Shown here piece after piece: positions 39,326 to 51,978 of a stretch of DNA of 64,000 bases. Where the stretch lies: contig OY720350.1 in NCBI GenBank assembly GCA_963082975.1, positions 49,492,734 through 49,556,733 of the forward strand. Direction: 5' to 3'. The position numbers were made by a program, and so were the translations under genes. Position 1 is the first letter of the stretch, and every line of letters starts with the position of its first letter. This DNA comes from Labia minor (taxonomy: Eukaryota; Arthropoda; Insecta; Dermaptera; Spongiphoridae). The notes under the pieces are model-generated. The model was not told where the DNA came from. It ran no database searches and worked only from the letters and a program-made list of their open reading frames with translations.

Positions 39326-39742
39326 CAGAGGCGGATTAAACGCCGGGCGGACCGGTTGGCCGCCCGGGGCCCACCAGCCCGAGGGGCCCACCGAAACCTA
39401 AATAGAAATATTTCCTTAAAAAAAATTTAAAAAAACTGTTGAGTTTATGGATAATCGGAGTTTAAATAAAACAAGTTATTCTTGATACAGATCTTTATTG
39501 AACAACAGATCTTTATTCGGTCGTGTTTGAACCCCGACTAACTTAAGAAAAGATAATCAATTTTGGGTCTCGGCGACCACAGTATAAGTTATGTATTTTT
39601 TACATAAGTTCTATATATGTAAGTATAAAACAGCCTAAATTATAATATAAACAAAATTTGTCTTTCAATTATAATTGTAAATAACAGAGGGCCCATTTCA
39701 ATTTTACCGCCCGGGGCCCCCAATCAACTTAATCCGCCACTG
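39326..39742. mobile_element. hAT MITE with 8-bp TSD, second copy
   Basis: Ends CAGAGGCGGATTAA and, inverted, CAGTGGCGGATTAA. CCTATATA stands on both sides (39318-39325, 39743-39750). Nearly identical in layout to the tubulin-intron copy at 33563-33975, differing by small indels. Confidence 0.85.
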
Positions 39743-39750
39743 CCTATATA

Positions 39751-40903
39751 TAGTATATACTAGTACAAATGAGTTTACTTTTCATTTAAAAAAAAGAATA
39801 TATAAATCAAGCAAATAAATAATTATCCAAATTAATAAACAATAAAATAATTGTAAAAATATCTTAAATTATTAATTTCTTTTCTAATAGCATTTTATGA
39901 ATATATATCAGCTAACTAGATATATATATATATATATATATTGATTATCTATGATTTTGAATAAAATTTCAAGATTTATAAACCCAAATGGTATCGAATT
40001 TATCATTGCATATAAAATCGATGTTCTTACCATGTTGACAAAGTAGCAAAACCAATTAGACAAAATAAATAAAATGTCGTGGGCAGCTGAGATCGGACGA
40101 AGCGATTCGTTATAAAATTCAATAAAAAATATATAGATAAATACTAGAAAAATACATAAACATTTATCCCTCTTCAAAGAATATAATCACTGAGAAACTT
40201 GTGTATTTTATTTATATTTAGAAAAAAATAGATTATTTATAAACAAAAAAAAAAAAAATTATATTTGTAAATGTTAAAGATAAATAATAGTAATCAATAA
40301 TTTTGAAATTTTTTTTTTAATTTATGAGGTAAAATTTTATGATAATTTAATAGAGTAAAGTTGCGACCTTCTAATTTTGGAGCCGATGATTCAAAACCTT
40401 CAAATTCATCAATTTCCAAATTGATTTAAAAAAAAATTTTAAAAATTATATTTATAATAGAATTAGATGCATGGCTGAAATGGATGTAGATCCAAATTTG
40501 CTTAAAAATAATTTAAAGATCATATTGCTAATAATATAAAAGAATATATATATATTATACGTATATGTAAATAGTACATACTATACACACAATTTATTTT
40601 CCTTAAATAGTTATGTCCATCAAACGTCGACATATCCTGAAGAAGTATACGACAAGCGTTCGATAGATTCCTAATTGTTTTTTTCGTTGGCTGCATCTCC
40701 TTTCCTCAATTTTAATAATCTATAACAGTCATTATTTACTACTGATTAAAATATGTTAATAGTATTAAGTTCCTGACGCACCGAACTAATTTTTATAAAT
40801 ACTTTCAAAGTTCTTTAATATTATTTCATTTAATAAAAGTCGAAATATACCAACAAATAATAGTGAAATAACTAAAGGGATATGACTAAAAGTAAAAAAA
40901 AAG
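39751..40903. other. AT-rich spacer
   Basis: AT runs (about 39920-39940), poly-A tracts and a short GC-richer patch near 40610-40670. No gene recognised. Confidence 0.45.
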
Positions 40904-41010
40904 CTGGAGTGTCTCCACTCGCAAATTTGAATTGGATTAATTAACATATATTATATTTAAATTAAATATAATTAATTATAAATTAAAATTAATAAATAAT
41001 ATTTATTAAT
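40904..41010 (-). mobile_element. Helentron-like repeat, family A copy 7 (3' end only)
   Basis: Only the hairpin end (CTGGAGTGTCTCCACTCG) and the adjoining AT-rich part remain. The stretch between the hairpin and the inverted motif is shortened. It runs into an AT microsatellite. Confidence 0.65.
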
Positions 41011-41782
41011 ATATATATATATATATATATATATGGAGAGGGTCCGAGGCCCTCATGACTATCACTTATAAATATTTAAATTTAATATATATAATTAAAA
41101 ACTCTTAGGCAATAAAATATCATAATATATAATCTATAACAACATAATATAAAATAAAAAATTGTTTCTAATGTAATTATAAAAGAAAATATGTGTGTGT
41201 GTGTGTGTGTAAATATTTATAAATTATATATAGATTTTCTTTTTTCTAATGAAAAACATTCGTTAAATTTTTTTCTTTATCAATTTAATTATTAATATAT
41301 AAAAAATCAATGATATTCTTTATTTTATGCAAACGGGCACAGCCAGAATAATTCGATTGTTTATAGGATTGCATGGAAAAGCGATAAGCGACTCGGCCAA
41401 TTCTTTGAAAAATAATATTAAAATATTAAAATAAAATAAAAGAATTTTTTAGTATTCATTGAATAGTGAGTAGAAAAAGACGCCAAAATTGCTGAGAGAA
41501 CCTTGTAACAGGTAATTAGCATCTATTATATTGTATATAGCCACTAATAATCCCATTTTAATTATAAATATATTATTAATTAATCATAGTTATTCGTTTA
41601 ATAAACTTCCTCTATGAATATATTTATTAATTATGATTCTAATATTATTTTTCATATTCATAAACTCGTATAATTATATAAATACTTTATATACTTCAAT
41701 TATTTTTTACAAGATGAATTACACAAATGATTTGTATTTAATATTCTTTGAATAATGAAGGAAAAACTAAAATAAAAAAAAT
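41011..41782. other. AT-rich spacer
   Basis: Holds a long AT run (41010-41034), (GT)n at 41192-41210 and a single less AT-rich patch (41330-41400). No gene. Confidence 0.45.
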
Positions 41783-42303
41783 CTGGAATGTCTCCACTCG
41801 ACTATCCCCCAATTTGATTTGAATTAAATAACATAATATATTATATTTAAATTAAATTTAATTAATTATAAATTATAAATTAAAATTAATAAATAATATT
41901 TATTGAACCAGCGCATGCATGTTTGGCTCTTTGTTGATGGCACCACGTCACGTGTTGGCGCGTGAGATTTGCAGTGTTAAAAAATTAATTCTGGTACTTT
42001 CAGCGATTCAATCAAACTGAAATTCTAGATATAGCAGTTGTATTCAATTATTAATCATGTGAAAAATTATCAAACATATATCTTTTTTTTACGGTCTCTT
42101 TAGAAGAAAAAAATCAAAACGTTGTAGGTAATGACCCTCTTCCGGGTGAGCTACATTTCTCAAAAGTTGATAGAAAACTATGAATTTTGAATAATGCCCA
42201 TGAATCAAATTTCATCATTCTAGCTCAAACCGATTTTGCGTAATCTTGGTTACATACATACACACACACACATGCACACACACAAACACTCTGGCGAGAT
42301 AGT
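41783..42303 (-). mobile_element. Helentron-like repeat, family A copy 8
   Basis: Minus-strand copy from the hairpin end (CTGGAATGTCTCCACTCG) to the 5' motif (CTGGCGAGATAGT). A CA tract (about 42258-42290) represents the microsatellite. The segment between the microsatellite and the 5' motif is missing compared with copy 6. Confidence 0.8.
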
Positions 42304-42982
42304 AAAAAAATTCGATAAATATTTTAATTTATACCTGCAGAGTATATTTTAAAGACATAATTTCACTAAAAATGAGTTTAGTAAGATCACACTATAATTA
42401 AAAATAAAAACATGAAAAAATTGCAAACACTTTGTGTTTTAAAAAAATGTCAAGGTATACTTATATATTATAAAATGAATTTGTTTGAATTAACAATTCT
42501 TCATGAAGGTATAATCAATAAGATATATAAAATGGATCTTTTTAATTAAGTTATTTATTTAGTGATTTTTTTTATTTTCATGTAATTTTAGGGAGATGAA
42601 AAAAAAAAAAATAAACGCCCCTTGTAAAAATTCAATTAGTTAGTTCTCTAAATAAATCGTCTCGTATAGAAACAAAGTGATGAAGCATATATCCAGCAAT
42701 GGAAGTGAGTGGAGGGGGTCGGTTGTCCGCAAATGGGAAATTAAATTATTCAGGGCACGTCGAGGTTGTCGCTCAGGGTGGACCTCGGGTGCCATTAATC
42801 AACAGCTTCAAGCGGGTAAACAACAGATGAACACCATCCAAGAGACACGCCTCTTCACACCCCTTACACACCTTATATACATTTATATAGCTAATATATC
42901 ATATAATTTATTTATTTATTTATTCACTTAAAATATATAATTGAATATTTGTCAAAAATGATAGTAATGAAATGCATTTATT
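42304..42982. other. spacer with one less AT-rich island
   Basis: 42650-42870 is GC-richer and carries an 84-codon open frame from 42677 with no recognisable domain. I do not call it a gene. Confidence 0.4.
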
Positions 42983-43553
42983 ATCGACCGACGATAGTAA
43001 GGGAGGTATTGTCTTCACACCAAATTTCACATGTGGAGATTTTTACATATCTCCACGAATCATGCATTTTCTTAACAGCTTGAACGGCTCAACGGATTTT
43101 GATGAAATTTGGTATATTTACTTAATGCATCAGTATGATGAATTGATCAACTTTTGGTGCAAATCCAGAAAACGGAAATTGGTAGCATTAGCGATCGACG
43201 ATAGGAAGGGAAGGGTTATTTTCACACCAAATTTCACATGAGGAGATTTTTTTATATATCACCACGAATCATACACTTTGTATTGGTTTTATCCTCGGGA
43301 AAATCATATTTATTAGTTTTTTCTTGATTTAAAATTATATGACGTCATCCAGCCATTCATGACGTCACAGTCTGGTCTTACATATATATTATAAATAAAA
43401 TAAAATTAAAAATATTTATGTTATATGCCTATCTGTTTTTTTTTTATTACATTAATGGATATATTAAAATTATTTGAAATTGTTTCTGTAGCTGGAAATT
43501 AATTTACTTCAAACCGTCGGTCGGTTCGGACCTGGCCACAGGTCAACTTATTA
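42983..43553 (+). mobile_element. Helentron-like repeat, family B copy 2
   Basis: Starts ATCGACCGACGATAGTAAGG and ends CCGTCGGTCGGTTCGGACCT, followed by the GACCTG-GCCA-CAGGTC hairpin. The internal GTCC microsatellite block is deleted here. Both internal copies of the CACACCAAATTTCACATG unit are present. Confidence 0.85.
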
Positions 43554-43866
43554 TGAAACATATTTACATTAAATTAAAATTATATATCATTCGGCAAACA
43601 ATTTTAAATTTAAATTGAACCATTTACATTAATACGCCACCTCCTTGTTTTTTTTTCAAAATATGATAATTTCATTAATGAACTTCTTACTGATATATTT
43701 ATAATTTTTTTTTTAAATTTTCATTAAGATCTTTGAATAAAATTAAGCTTATTGATTTAATAGAATTAATAGAATTAAACTTATTGATTCGATTTAAGAT
43801 GTTTTCTAAAACACCATAATTTTAAAAATTAATATTTGTTTATTTTATTTTATTTTAATATGTATT

Positions 43867-44440
43867 TTATTTGAAATAATTTGCAGTAGAGCGCTCACCT
43901 CTGCATTCCCCGCTCGCCCCTCTCCAAGCCCCTCCAGCGCCTGGCTTACCTTCTGCCGGCCGGCTGGCCTAGTTGAGTTCAGTTCCCCTTCCCTGCTGAG
44001 TGTGAGTGAGACCCTGAGCGGCCTCTCCATTGAAATCAACCCTTAATCAGTCGCTAATCAAGAATTAATTGTAATTTTATTATTTATTTTTATTAATTAA
44101 AAGGAAGATTAGTGAACTTTAAAAAAAAAAAATATTTCAATAAAAATTAAATTTTATAAAGTGCATTTTTATAATTTTTTATTCATATACCCAAATAAAT
44201 TTATAAATTTTTCATTCAAATCTTTGAAAAGAATTAATCTTAAATATTCTATCAGATCTCATTAATTAAATTTTATTAAAAGTTAAATTAAAACTATTTA
44301 AAAATTAAAAAATCATATACAAAATTGTATTTTTCTTTAAATATATTTATTGAAATATTTTTTAAATTTCAATATATATATTAATCCTATTAAAACTTAT
44401 TTATTTAAAAATATGAACATGTGCTGATTATTTTCAAAAT
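43867..44440. repeat. GC-island repeat, copy 1
   Basis: A 150-bp GC-rich island (about 43885-44040; words such as CCCCTCTCC, CGCCTGGCTTACC, CTGCCGGCCGG) is followed by AT-rich sequence that aligns with 59065-59640. Both copies end the island with GGCCTSTCC and GAAATCA(A/T)CCCT. No coding frame is shared between the copies, so a repeat or a duplicated regulatory or leader segment is more likely than a protein gene. Confidence 0.5.
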
Positions 44441-47315
44441 TCATATAATATTATTATAAATCAAAAAATAGAAATTTCTTATATTCATTATCGCTCACAC
44501 CGTTCCTTTCCAATCTCATATGAATATTGTTTTGTCAATTTCATATTATTATAACACTTTTGAAAAATGAATAATATTTCTATTACCTACTCGTATATAT
44601 CAATGAAACAGAATAAAATCTTCGTGAAATTAATACTAATATAATCATAATTAGTTTTCTGCTGTTTTCTAAGATATTTTTATTATATGTCTATTAAATG
44701 CGTATTATAACTTATTATAATCATGGATCTATATAGGATGTAAAATAATTTTAGTATTTTAATATTGCAGAAATAAGATAATATTTTTAAAAATCTATAC
44801 ACTTTTTGAATCCTATTAATATTATTTATTTATTTATATCTTATTTTTTTTATTTCCTGTATATAATATAAATATCTAATCTTAATTATTTTTTTCTTTA
44901 TCGAGGCGAGAGTGATGGACATCAATTCAAGTCTACGAACTGTTCTTCGAGTTTAATCTGCGAGAAATATCAACCCTTTATTAACTCCGAGGTCAGTATT
45001 TATTATTAATTTTATTTTTAATTCAATTTAAATTGATTGATTATAAACTAATAAGTTATTTGTCTTCTTATATTTCATGTTTCTATCTTCGTTCCTGCTA
45101 CTGAATGTTTATTTGAATTCTTGATTATCTTCTCCATCCTTCATGACGATGAAATGATTGAAATACAGCTCTCCAAATGTAAGTAATCATCGTTATTTAT
45201 TTAGCATGGCGCACTTTAAAATAGAAAATGGAAATATAATATTTAAAGTAATGTTTTATATAATAATATTTATTATAATATAGAAAGTAGAATTAAATTA
45301 CAATGATTTTTTGCTTTTGATAATATTCATTAGGAGATTATAGAGAAATATATTAAATTATAGGACAGAATTTAGTGAGATTAGGGAATTTCAGAGTACA
45401 TCTTTAAAGAAGAAGCATTGATAAAGGAGGCAGAAGAGACAAAGGTATTTTTAGAATTAGTAGGTATCGATGCGTTATACTGAGAGGGTGGCTATTTTTT
45501 GATATATATACTCGTATATATAGTTGTTAGGAATTTTCAGGTGGTTGCCTCCTACATCCATGCATGTTCTCATCAAACTAATTCATAGATTAGATTAGAA
45601 TTAATAATTAAATAAAATGTGGGTGGATAAAACAAATGCCATGCTATTATTTAAGGGATGGATTGCATGAATTGCATGTCAGGTCTGAATTGTGCCATTT
45701 TGTATTACTGAGAGTGTATTTGAGGTGGATTGGATGAACGGGCATTCGGGAAGGTAATTCAGCACAGTTCCGAGATGGGATTAGCCTGAACAGGAACAAA
45801 TTGTTGGTTACCTTTTGAGCGCAGGGCTTTTTCGATTAGCATGGGCCTTCCATCCCTATTGATGGAGGCTAAGCACTCTCTTACTAGGTAGGTTTTATTT
45901 CAGGTTGCCCCGAATGTCGCGATTTCATTTCGAAATCCAAAAAATCAAAGGCACTCTCAGCTGATTCAAAGTGGCTACAGACCAAACGCCTTATTTTTTT
46001 TTTAATCTTTTTTTTTAAGGCAAACTTTCTTTATTATTACTTTTTCTAAATTACGGAAGGCGAGGCTTGGAAGGGCTAATTTATGGGGAAAGGAGGAGGC
46101 CCTATTAAATATTCAATTGTTTTTTTTTAATTTAATTAATAATAAAAAAATAATTGAATATCGCGATTATTTTCTTTAACTTTTTATTTTCATTTTGAAA
46201 TATACAATTTCATAATTTAAACTTTGATTTATTTTAAATATTTTACTATATAGGTAGAATTAATTATTATTATATTTCTCAATTTAAAATTTAAAAATCA
46301 TATATATTGTAAAAATATAACTCTTGTTCATTATTATTTCTTTTTAACTTAGCAATATAAAAATATTTTATTTTTTTTTTATTATGGAAATTATTTCATA
46401 TGAATATAAATATATTGTAATCGAATATATCTATACTCAATAATAATTTAATATTAATAAAAAAATCAAATTTTTTTCTTATCATTGTAATGATAAATCA
46501 TATTTGGAAAGAAATAAAATATGGTTAAGCTTATTTAAAAAATTAACTTAATGTATAATTTTTGTTAATTATAAACATGTGGTACAACTTATTTTAAATA
46601 AATAAATAAAATTAGATCTCCTAAAATTTTTTTTAATTTTGATAGATCAAATATTCTTATTCTTTAGCTGACTTACAAATCCCATACGATCATTTTGCTT
46701 ATTCTTATGTGTATTCTGTCCCAGTGTCCCCGCAAAAATTCTCCGGGAGATAAAAATGTCTCGGTTTACGCGCCTCTAGTGTTGCAGCCAAGCGAATCTC
46801 TGCTTCAGGTCCTTCCATAAGACTGACCCCCCCCTGGTTATGACCAAGCCTTGATTATGTTATGATGAGTTATTCTATTGGTTATGCTCTCACGTTTATG
46901 TTAAGCAAGCATTTTATGTTTTATGAATTTGCTACATTTATGTAATATTTTATTAAAAGAATTTATGCATTCAATTTATTGAATTATCATTTATGAAGAT
47001 CTACCTTTAAAGAAGATAAAAGAAGAAAGCAGAAAAAAATAATACTTTCCTACAATATATATATATATATATATATATTCACAGTATATAATCTATAATA
47101 AGTAATTGAACTATTATAGATTGTAAAGTATTATAATAAAATTGTATACAATGAATAATAATTAATTTAATTAATTTCTCAAAATAACCAACAATTTTAG
47201 TTTTAATCAATAGCCATTATATTGGAATACCAATTTAATTATTGTATTAATACCTAGTTATTCAGGTTTTATTTCTTAGATAGCGATTAGAGTAGTGGGT
47301 TTACAGGAAAGAAAA
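44441..47315. other. non-coding spacer before the first gustatory receptor
   Basis: About 2.9 kb without a recognised protein. 44912-44991 looks exon-like: a pyrimidine-rich AG acceptor on the left and GAG|GTCAGT on the right. 45360-46090 and 46660-46860 are unique-looking, less AT-rich blocks with no long frame; they could be regulatory or a non-coding transcript. An AT run lies at 47056-47079. Confidence 0.35.
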
Positions 47316-48368
47316 ATGCATTTTTTAAATTTTTTTAAACCAATTTACATCTTTTTAAAAATTTTCTGTTTGATGCCGATTACAATTACATTAAGAAATT
47401 CTCCATTTAGTTGGTTTTATTCTTTTATTATTTTAATTGCAATAGGTGTTAGTATAACTTTAAAATTTATCTATTACAAAATCAGCATAAATGATTATTT
47501 ATTTATATTTACTCAATATCTTTTTGACTTATCCTTACAAATTCCATGTGGGATAATATTAATTTATTTAACATTTTATACAAAAAAATATTTAAAAATT
47601 ATTTTAACTAATTTAACAGCTATAGATATACTTCTTTATGGTCGTCAAGTGACTACAATTTATTCTCATCAAAAAAAATACTACGTGAAATTTTTATACC
47701 CACTGGTAATTGGGGAAATCATATTTCGAACATATTTGACTTATCAATCTATTTTATTAAAACACATTCAACATTTTGATATTTCTCCTTTTCTTGAATT
47801 ATTTCATTCTGGAGTAATGATAAATTTTAGTTTTTGGATTTGGATCTTTATCCAAAGAATGCAATTCATTGAGAATTGTATTGAAAATTTTGAGTCACAA
47901 TTTCATATGAAAAACGTTCAACAGAATATTGTAAAAAAACAAATTCAGGTGAAATCAATTGGGCAGAATATTTCTATCAATGAAAAGAGGTAAAGTGTTT
48001 TTATTATAATACATAATAGTGCCATGTGTGTATTCAATTTTTAACTGATGCAGGTTAGACTCGTCTGATATAAACACTTTACGTTTGGTCCATTTTGAAT
48101 TGATGATTTTATTTGATAAATTAAATAAATATTTTGGGTTTCCTTTACTTATTCATATTGGTATTGATTTCATCAAGATTCTTATTGCATCATATGTGAT
48201 TATACGTTTTGGAATAATAACTCCAATTTATCCAGAATTTAATTTTATACAAACATTCGTTCTTCAAACATTATGGTATATTTGTATTATTTTTCGTATT
48301 GTATGGGTAATATTATCTGTTGATAATTTATCAAATTATAAAGAGTCAACCCTTCTAACATTAAAAAG
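47316..48368 (+). pseudogene. gustatory receptor 1, last exon not found
   Basis: Exon 1 (47316-47989) and exon 2 (48054-48368) are open and spliced with proper GT/AG sites. They encode about 329 residues with six predicted membrane segments. The start (MHFLNFFKPIYIF) aligns with MDIFSVFKPFYIY of the other two genes. Conserved blocks include IQHFDISPFLELFHSGV, FWIWIFIQRMQ and ENCIENFESQ. After the donor at 48369, however, no equivalent of the final exon (MAPIRSEMLAF...TYLIVLF) appears before repeat A9. Without it the receptor lacks the seventh membrane segment and the family's C-terminal signature. Either the gene is truncated or the exon lies beyond the insertions and I missed it. Confidence 0.75.
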
Positions 48369-48839
48369 GTATGTTTTATTGATAAATTGAAAAAAAACAT
48401 TACAATTATAATTTTAATTATTTTATTAATTTTTATTGTCATCATTTTAAAATTTTAATCTGTATCAGAAAATATATTGGTACTATTGACCTACTGAAAA
48501 GTTAGCGATTGAAATAGCCAACAAAACAAAGGTGCTTTATTTATAAGCAAATCATTTAAATACTGTAATATATTTGATTAAATTAAAACAATAAATTATT
48601 ATTTTTAATATCGAAAACTGAATTATTTCAAATTTAGGTCTTATATTTGATATACTATTTAGATAAGTAGAATATAACATTTCCGAAAGAGTGTGATAAA
48701 AATTAAAGTTTAACAAACTTAGGCTTTTCTGAATTAAATCTATATCAATATATTTCTGATAATATTAAATTATTTAGTAGAAGAGAGAAATAGTATTAAA
48801 ACACAAAATCTTAATATACAAAATATAGAATTTAATTAG
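48369..48839. other. sequence after gustatory receptor 1
   Basis: AT-rich; searched for a third receptor exon without success. Confidence 0.45.
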
Positions 48840-49447
48840 TTGGACTGTCTCCACTCGATTATCTCGCAATTTGAATTAGATTAAATAACATAATATATTA
48901 TATTTAAATTAAATTTAATTAATTATAAATTATAAATTAAAATTAATAAATAATATTTATTAAACTAGCGCATGTTTGACTCTTTGTTGATGGCACCACG
49001 TCACGTGTTGGCACGTGAGATTTGCAGTGTTAAAAAATTAATTCTGGTACTTTCAGCGATTCAATCAAGCTGAAATTCTATAAATAGCAGTTTTATACTA
49101 TTATTAATCACGTGAAAAATTATCAAACATATATCTTTATTTTTACGGTCACTTTAGGAGAAAAAAAATCAAAACGTTGTAGGTAATGACCCTCTTCCGG
49201 TTGAGCTACATTTCTTAAAAATTGATAGAAAACTACGAATTTTGAATAATTCCCATGTACCAAATTTCATGATTCTAGCTCAAACCGTTTTTGCTTAATC
49301 ATGTCTAAATACATAACACACACACACACACATACATTTTTCTCAACCTTAATGAAAATGATTCAGGAACCTTCAAAACGTATAAGAACATCAAAATCTC
49401 AACATCGAAAATTTTCGTAATCGCAATACTATCTTTGGCGAGATAGT
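48840..49447 (-). mobile_element. Helentron-like repeat, family A copy 9
   Basis: Minus-strand, near full length. The hairpin end is slightly mutated (TTGGACTGTCTCCACTCG), a CA tract lies at 49315-49332, and the 5' end is intact (TTTGGCGAGATAGT). Confidence 0.8.
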
Positions 49448-49450
49448 AAA

Positions 49451-49835
49451 AATGTAGAAAAATTTTAATACTTAGGTTTTGTAATCACGAAGGATAATAA
49501 TATTCAAGAAGAATTTAAATCGAGGTTGCAATCTAGTAACTCATGTTATCAAGAAATAAACGGGCTTCTCTCGTCAAAATCATTATCAAAGGGTATCAAA
49601 ATTAGAATAAATAAAACAATTATTTTGCCGGATGTAATATATGGGTCGAGAGTAGATTTAGAGTATTTAAAAATAGGAATCTTCACAGGATTTAGGGAGC
49701 AAAGAAAGTTGAGGTCGTGGGTGAATGGCGAAGACTGCATAACAAGGAACTGCATGAGCTCTATGCATCTTCAAACATAATAAGAGTAATAAAATCGAAA
49801 AGCTTGCGACGTGGCTAGTATGGGATTGTATTATT
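49451..49835 (+). mobile_element. LINE ORF2 C-terminal fragment
   Basis: Reads NFNTLGFVITKDNNIQEEFK, SRLQSSNSCYQEINGLLSSK, SLSKGIKIRINKTIILPDVI and YGSRVD, then a shifted frame EWRRLHNKELHELYASSNII. This is the linker and tail after the reverse-transcriptase domain of a jockey/RTE-type LINE. Frame breaks mark it as dead. It lies directly upstream of gustatory receptor 2; a related tail fragment lies in the same place upstream of receptor 3. Confidence 0.8.
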
Positions 49836-50014
49836 TTTCTGAATTTAGTAATAATGGGAGAAATCGAATATTATGCCCACTTGTAGGTAAAACATTTTAT
49901 TTAAATCAATATCCATTATATTATAACAAGAATTTAATTATTAAAAGAGAACTTGGTTATTCGGTTTGTTTGTTTGTTTTTCAACCATTAGTTAATATTT
50001 TTCATTCAAGAAAG

Positions 50015-51894
50015 ATGGATATATTTAGTGTTTTTAAACCTTTTTATATCTATTTGAAATTTTTATGTTTAATGCCTATTACAATGAAAAATCTAAACGA
50101 ACAAATTATTTTGACTCATTCACCATTCTGTTGGTTCTATTTGTTTATAATATTAATTTCTATAGGGTTTTCATCTGTTTTAAAATTTGTCCATCGTAAT
50201 GTGAAATTAGTTGATTTTTCGTTTATATTTACTCAATATCTCTTTTACTTATCCATAATGATTCCAATTGGGATATCATTAATTTATTTTTCAATTTATA
50301 CAAAAAAATATTTAAATATTATTATAAATAATTTAGCATCCATAGATATGCTCCTTTATCGACATCAATTGAATAATATCTATTCATATCAAAAAAAGTA
50401 TTACTTGAAATATTTAATTCCAATTATATTTGTGGAATTTATTTTACGATTGTTTTTTACATATCAATGTATTACCATTAACTATATTCAACATTTTGAT
50501 ATTACCCCGTTTCTTGAATTAATTCATTCGGGCGTTTTGTTGCATTTTTGTTTTTGGATTTGGATCTTTATCCAAAGAATGCAATATATTGAGAATTGTA
50601 TTGACAATTTTGAGTCACAGTTGGATATAACAAATGTTCAACAGAATATTTTAAAAAAACAAATTCAGGTGAAATCATTAGCTCAGAATATTTCTACCTA
50701 TGAAAAGAGGTAAATTGTTGTAGATTTAATATTATAAAAAAAATAATAAAAGAATTTTAATTATTAACTGATTTAGGTTAGACTTGCCTGATTTGAAAAT
50801 TATACGAATGGTTCATTTTGAATTGATGATTTTATTTTATAAATTATCTAAATATTTTGGAATTCCAATACTAATTCTTATTGGTATTGATTTTATCAAG
50901 ATTCTCATTGCAATATATATTGTTATACGTTTTGAGATATTAAATACAATGAAACAAGAAAGTCAATATTATTTTCAAATGTTCTCTTCTATATTAACAC
51001 CTGTCAATAGAACTGAGTTGATACTAGTTTTCCTTACTCAAACATTGTGGCATTTTTATATTGTGTGCCGTTTTGTATTTTTGATAAATTTTATTGAAAA
51101 GTTATCAAATTATAAAAAGTCCTCCCTTATAATATTGAAAAGGTATGTTTTATTAATAACTATAAATATTCATGGGTTTCATTTTATTGTATATTTCCTA
51201 TTTTATTAAAATTTAGTTAAATCTTTCACTAATTTTATATTTAAATAAAATCTGGAGTGTCTCCACTCAACTATCTCGCAAATTTGAATTGGATTAATTA
51301 ACATATATATTATATTTAAACTAAATTTAATTAATTATAAATCATAAATTAAAATTAATAAATAGTATTTATTAAACCAGCGCATTTATGGTGGTTGATG
51401 GGACCACGTACGTGCTGGCGTTTCAACGTGTTAAAAAATTAGCTGGAGTGTCTCCACTCGACTATCTCGCAATTTGAATTGGATTAAATAACATAATATA
51501 TTATATTTAAATTAAATTTAATTAATTATAAATTATAAATAATAAATATTAAACCAGCGCATGTTTGGCTTTTTATTGATGGCACCATGGCACGTGTTGG
51601 CGCGTGAGATTTGAAGTGTTAAAAAATTAATTCTGGTACTTTCAGCAATTCAATCAAGCTGAAATTCTATATATAGCAGTTTTATACAATTATTAATCAT
51701 GTAAAAAATTATCAAACATATATTTTTATTTTTACGGTCACTTTAGAGGAAAAAAAATCAAAACGTTGTAGGTAATGACCCTCTTCCGGTTGAGCTACAT
51801 TATTCAAAAGTTGATAGAAAACTATGAATTTTGAATAATGCCCATGTACCAAATTTCATCATTCTAGCTCAAACCGTTTTTGCTTAATCTTGTC

Positions 51895-51978
<84 letters not shown>

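Noticed and set aside
42677-42931. 84-codon frame
   Set aside because: No recognisable domain, and the end runs into AT-rich membrane-like low complexity.
49811-50014. Upstream extension of the gustatory receptor 2 frame
   Set aside because: The extra 68 codons include LINE-derived sequence and have no counterpart in receptor 3, which has stops there; the start was set at MDIFSVF.
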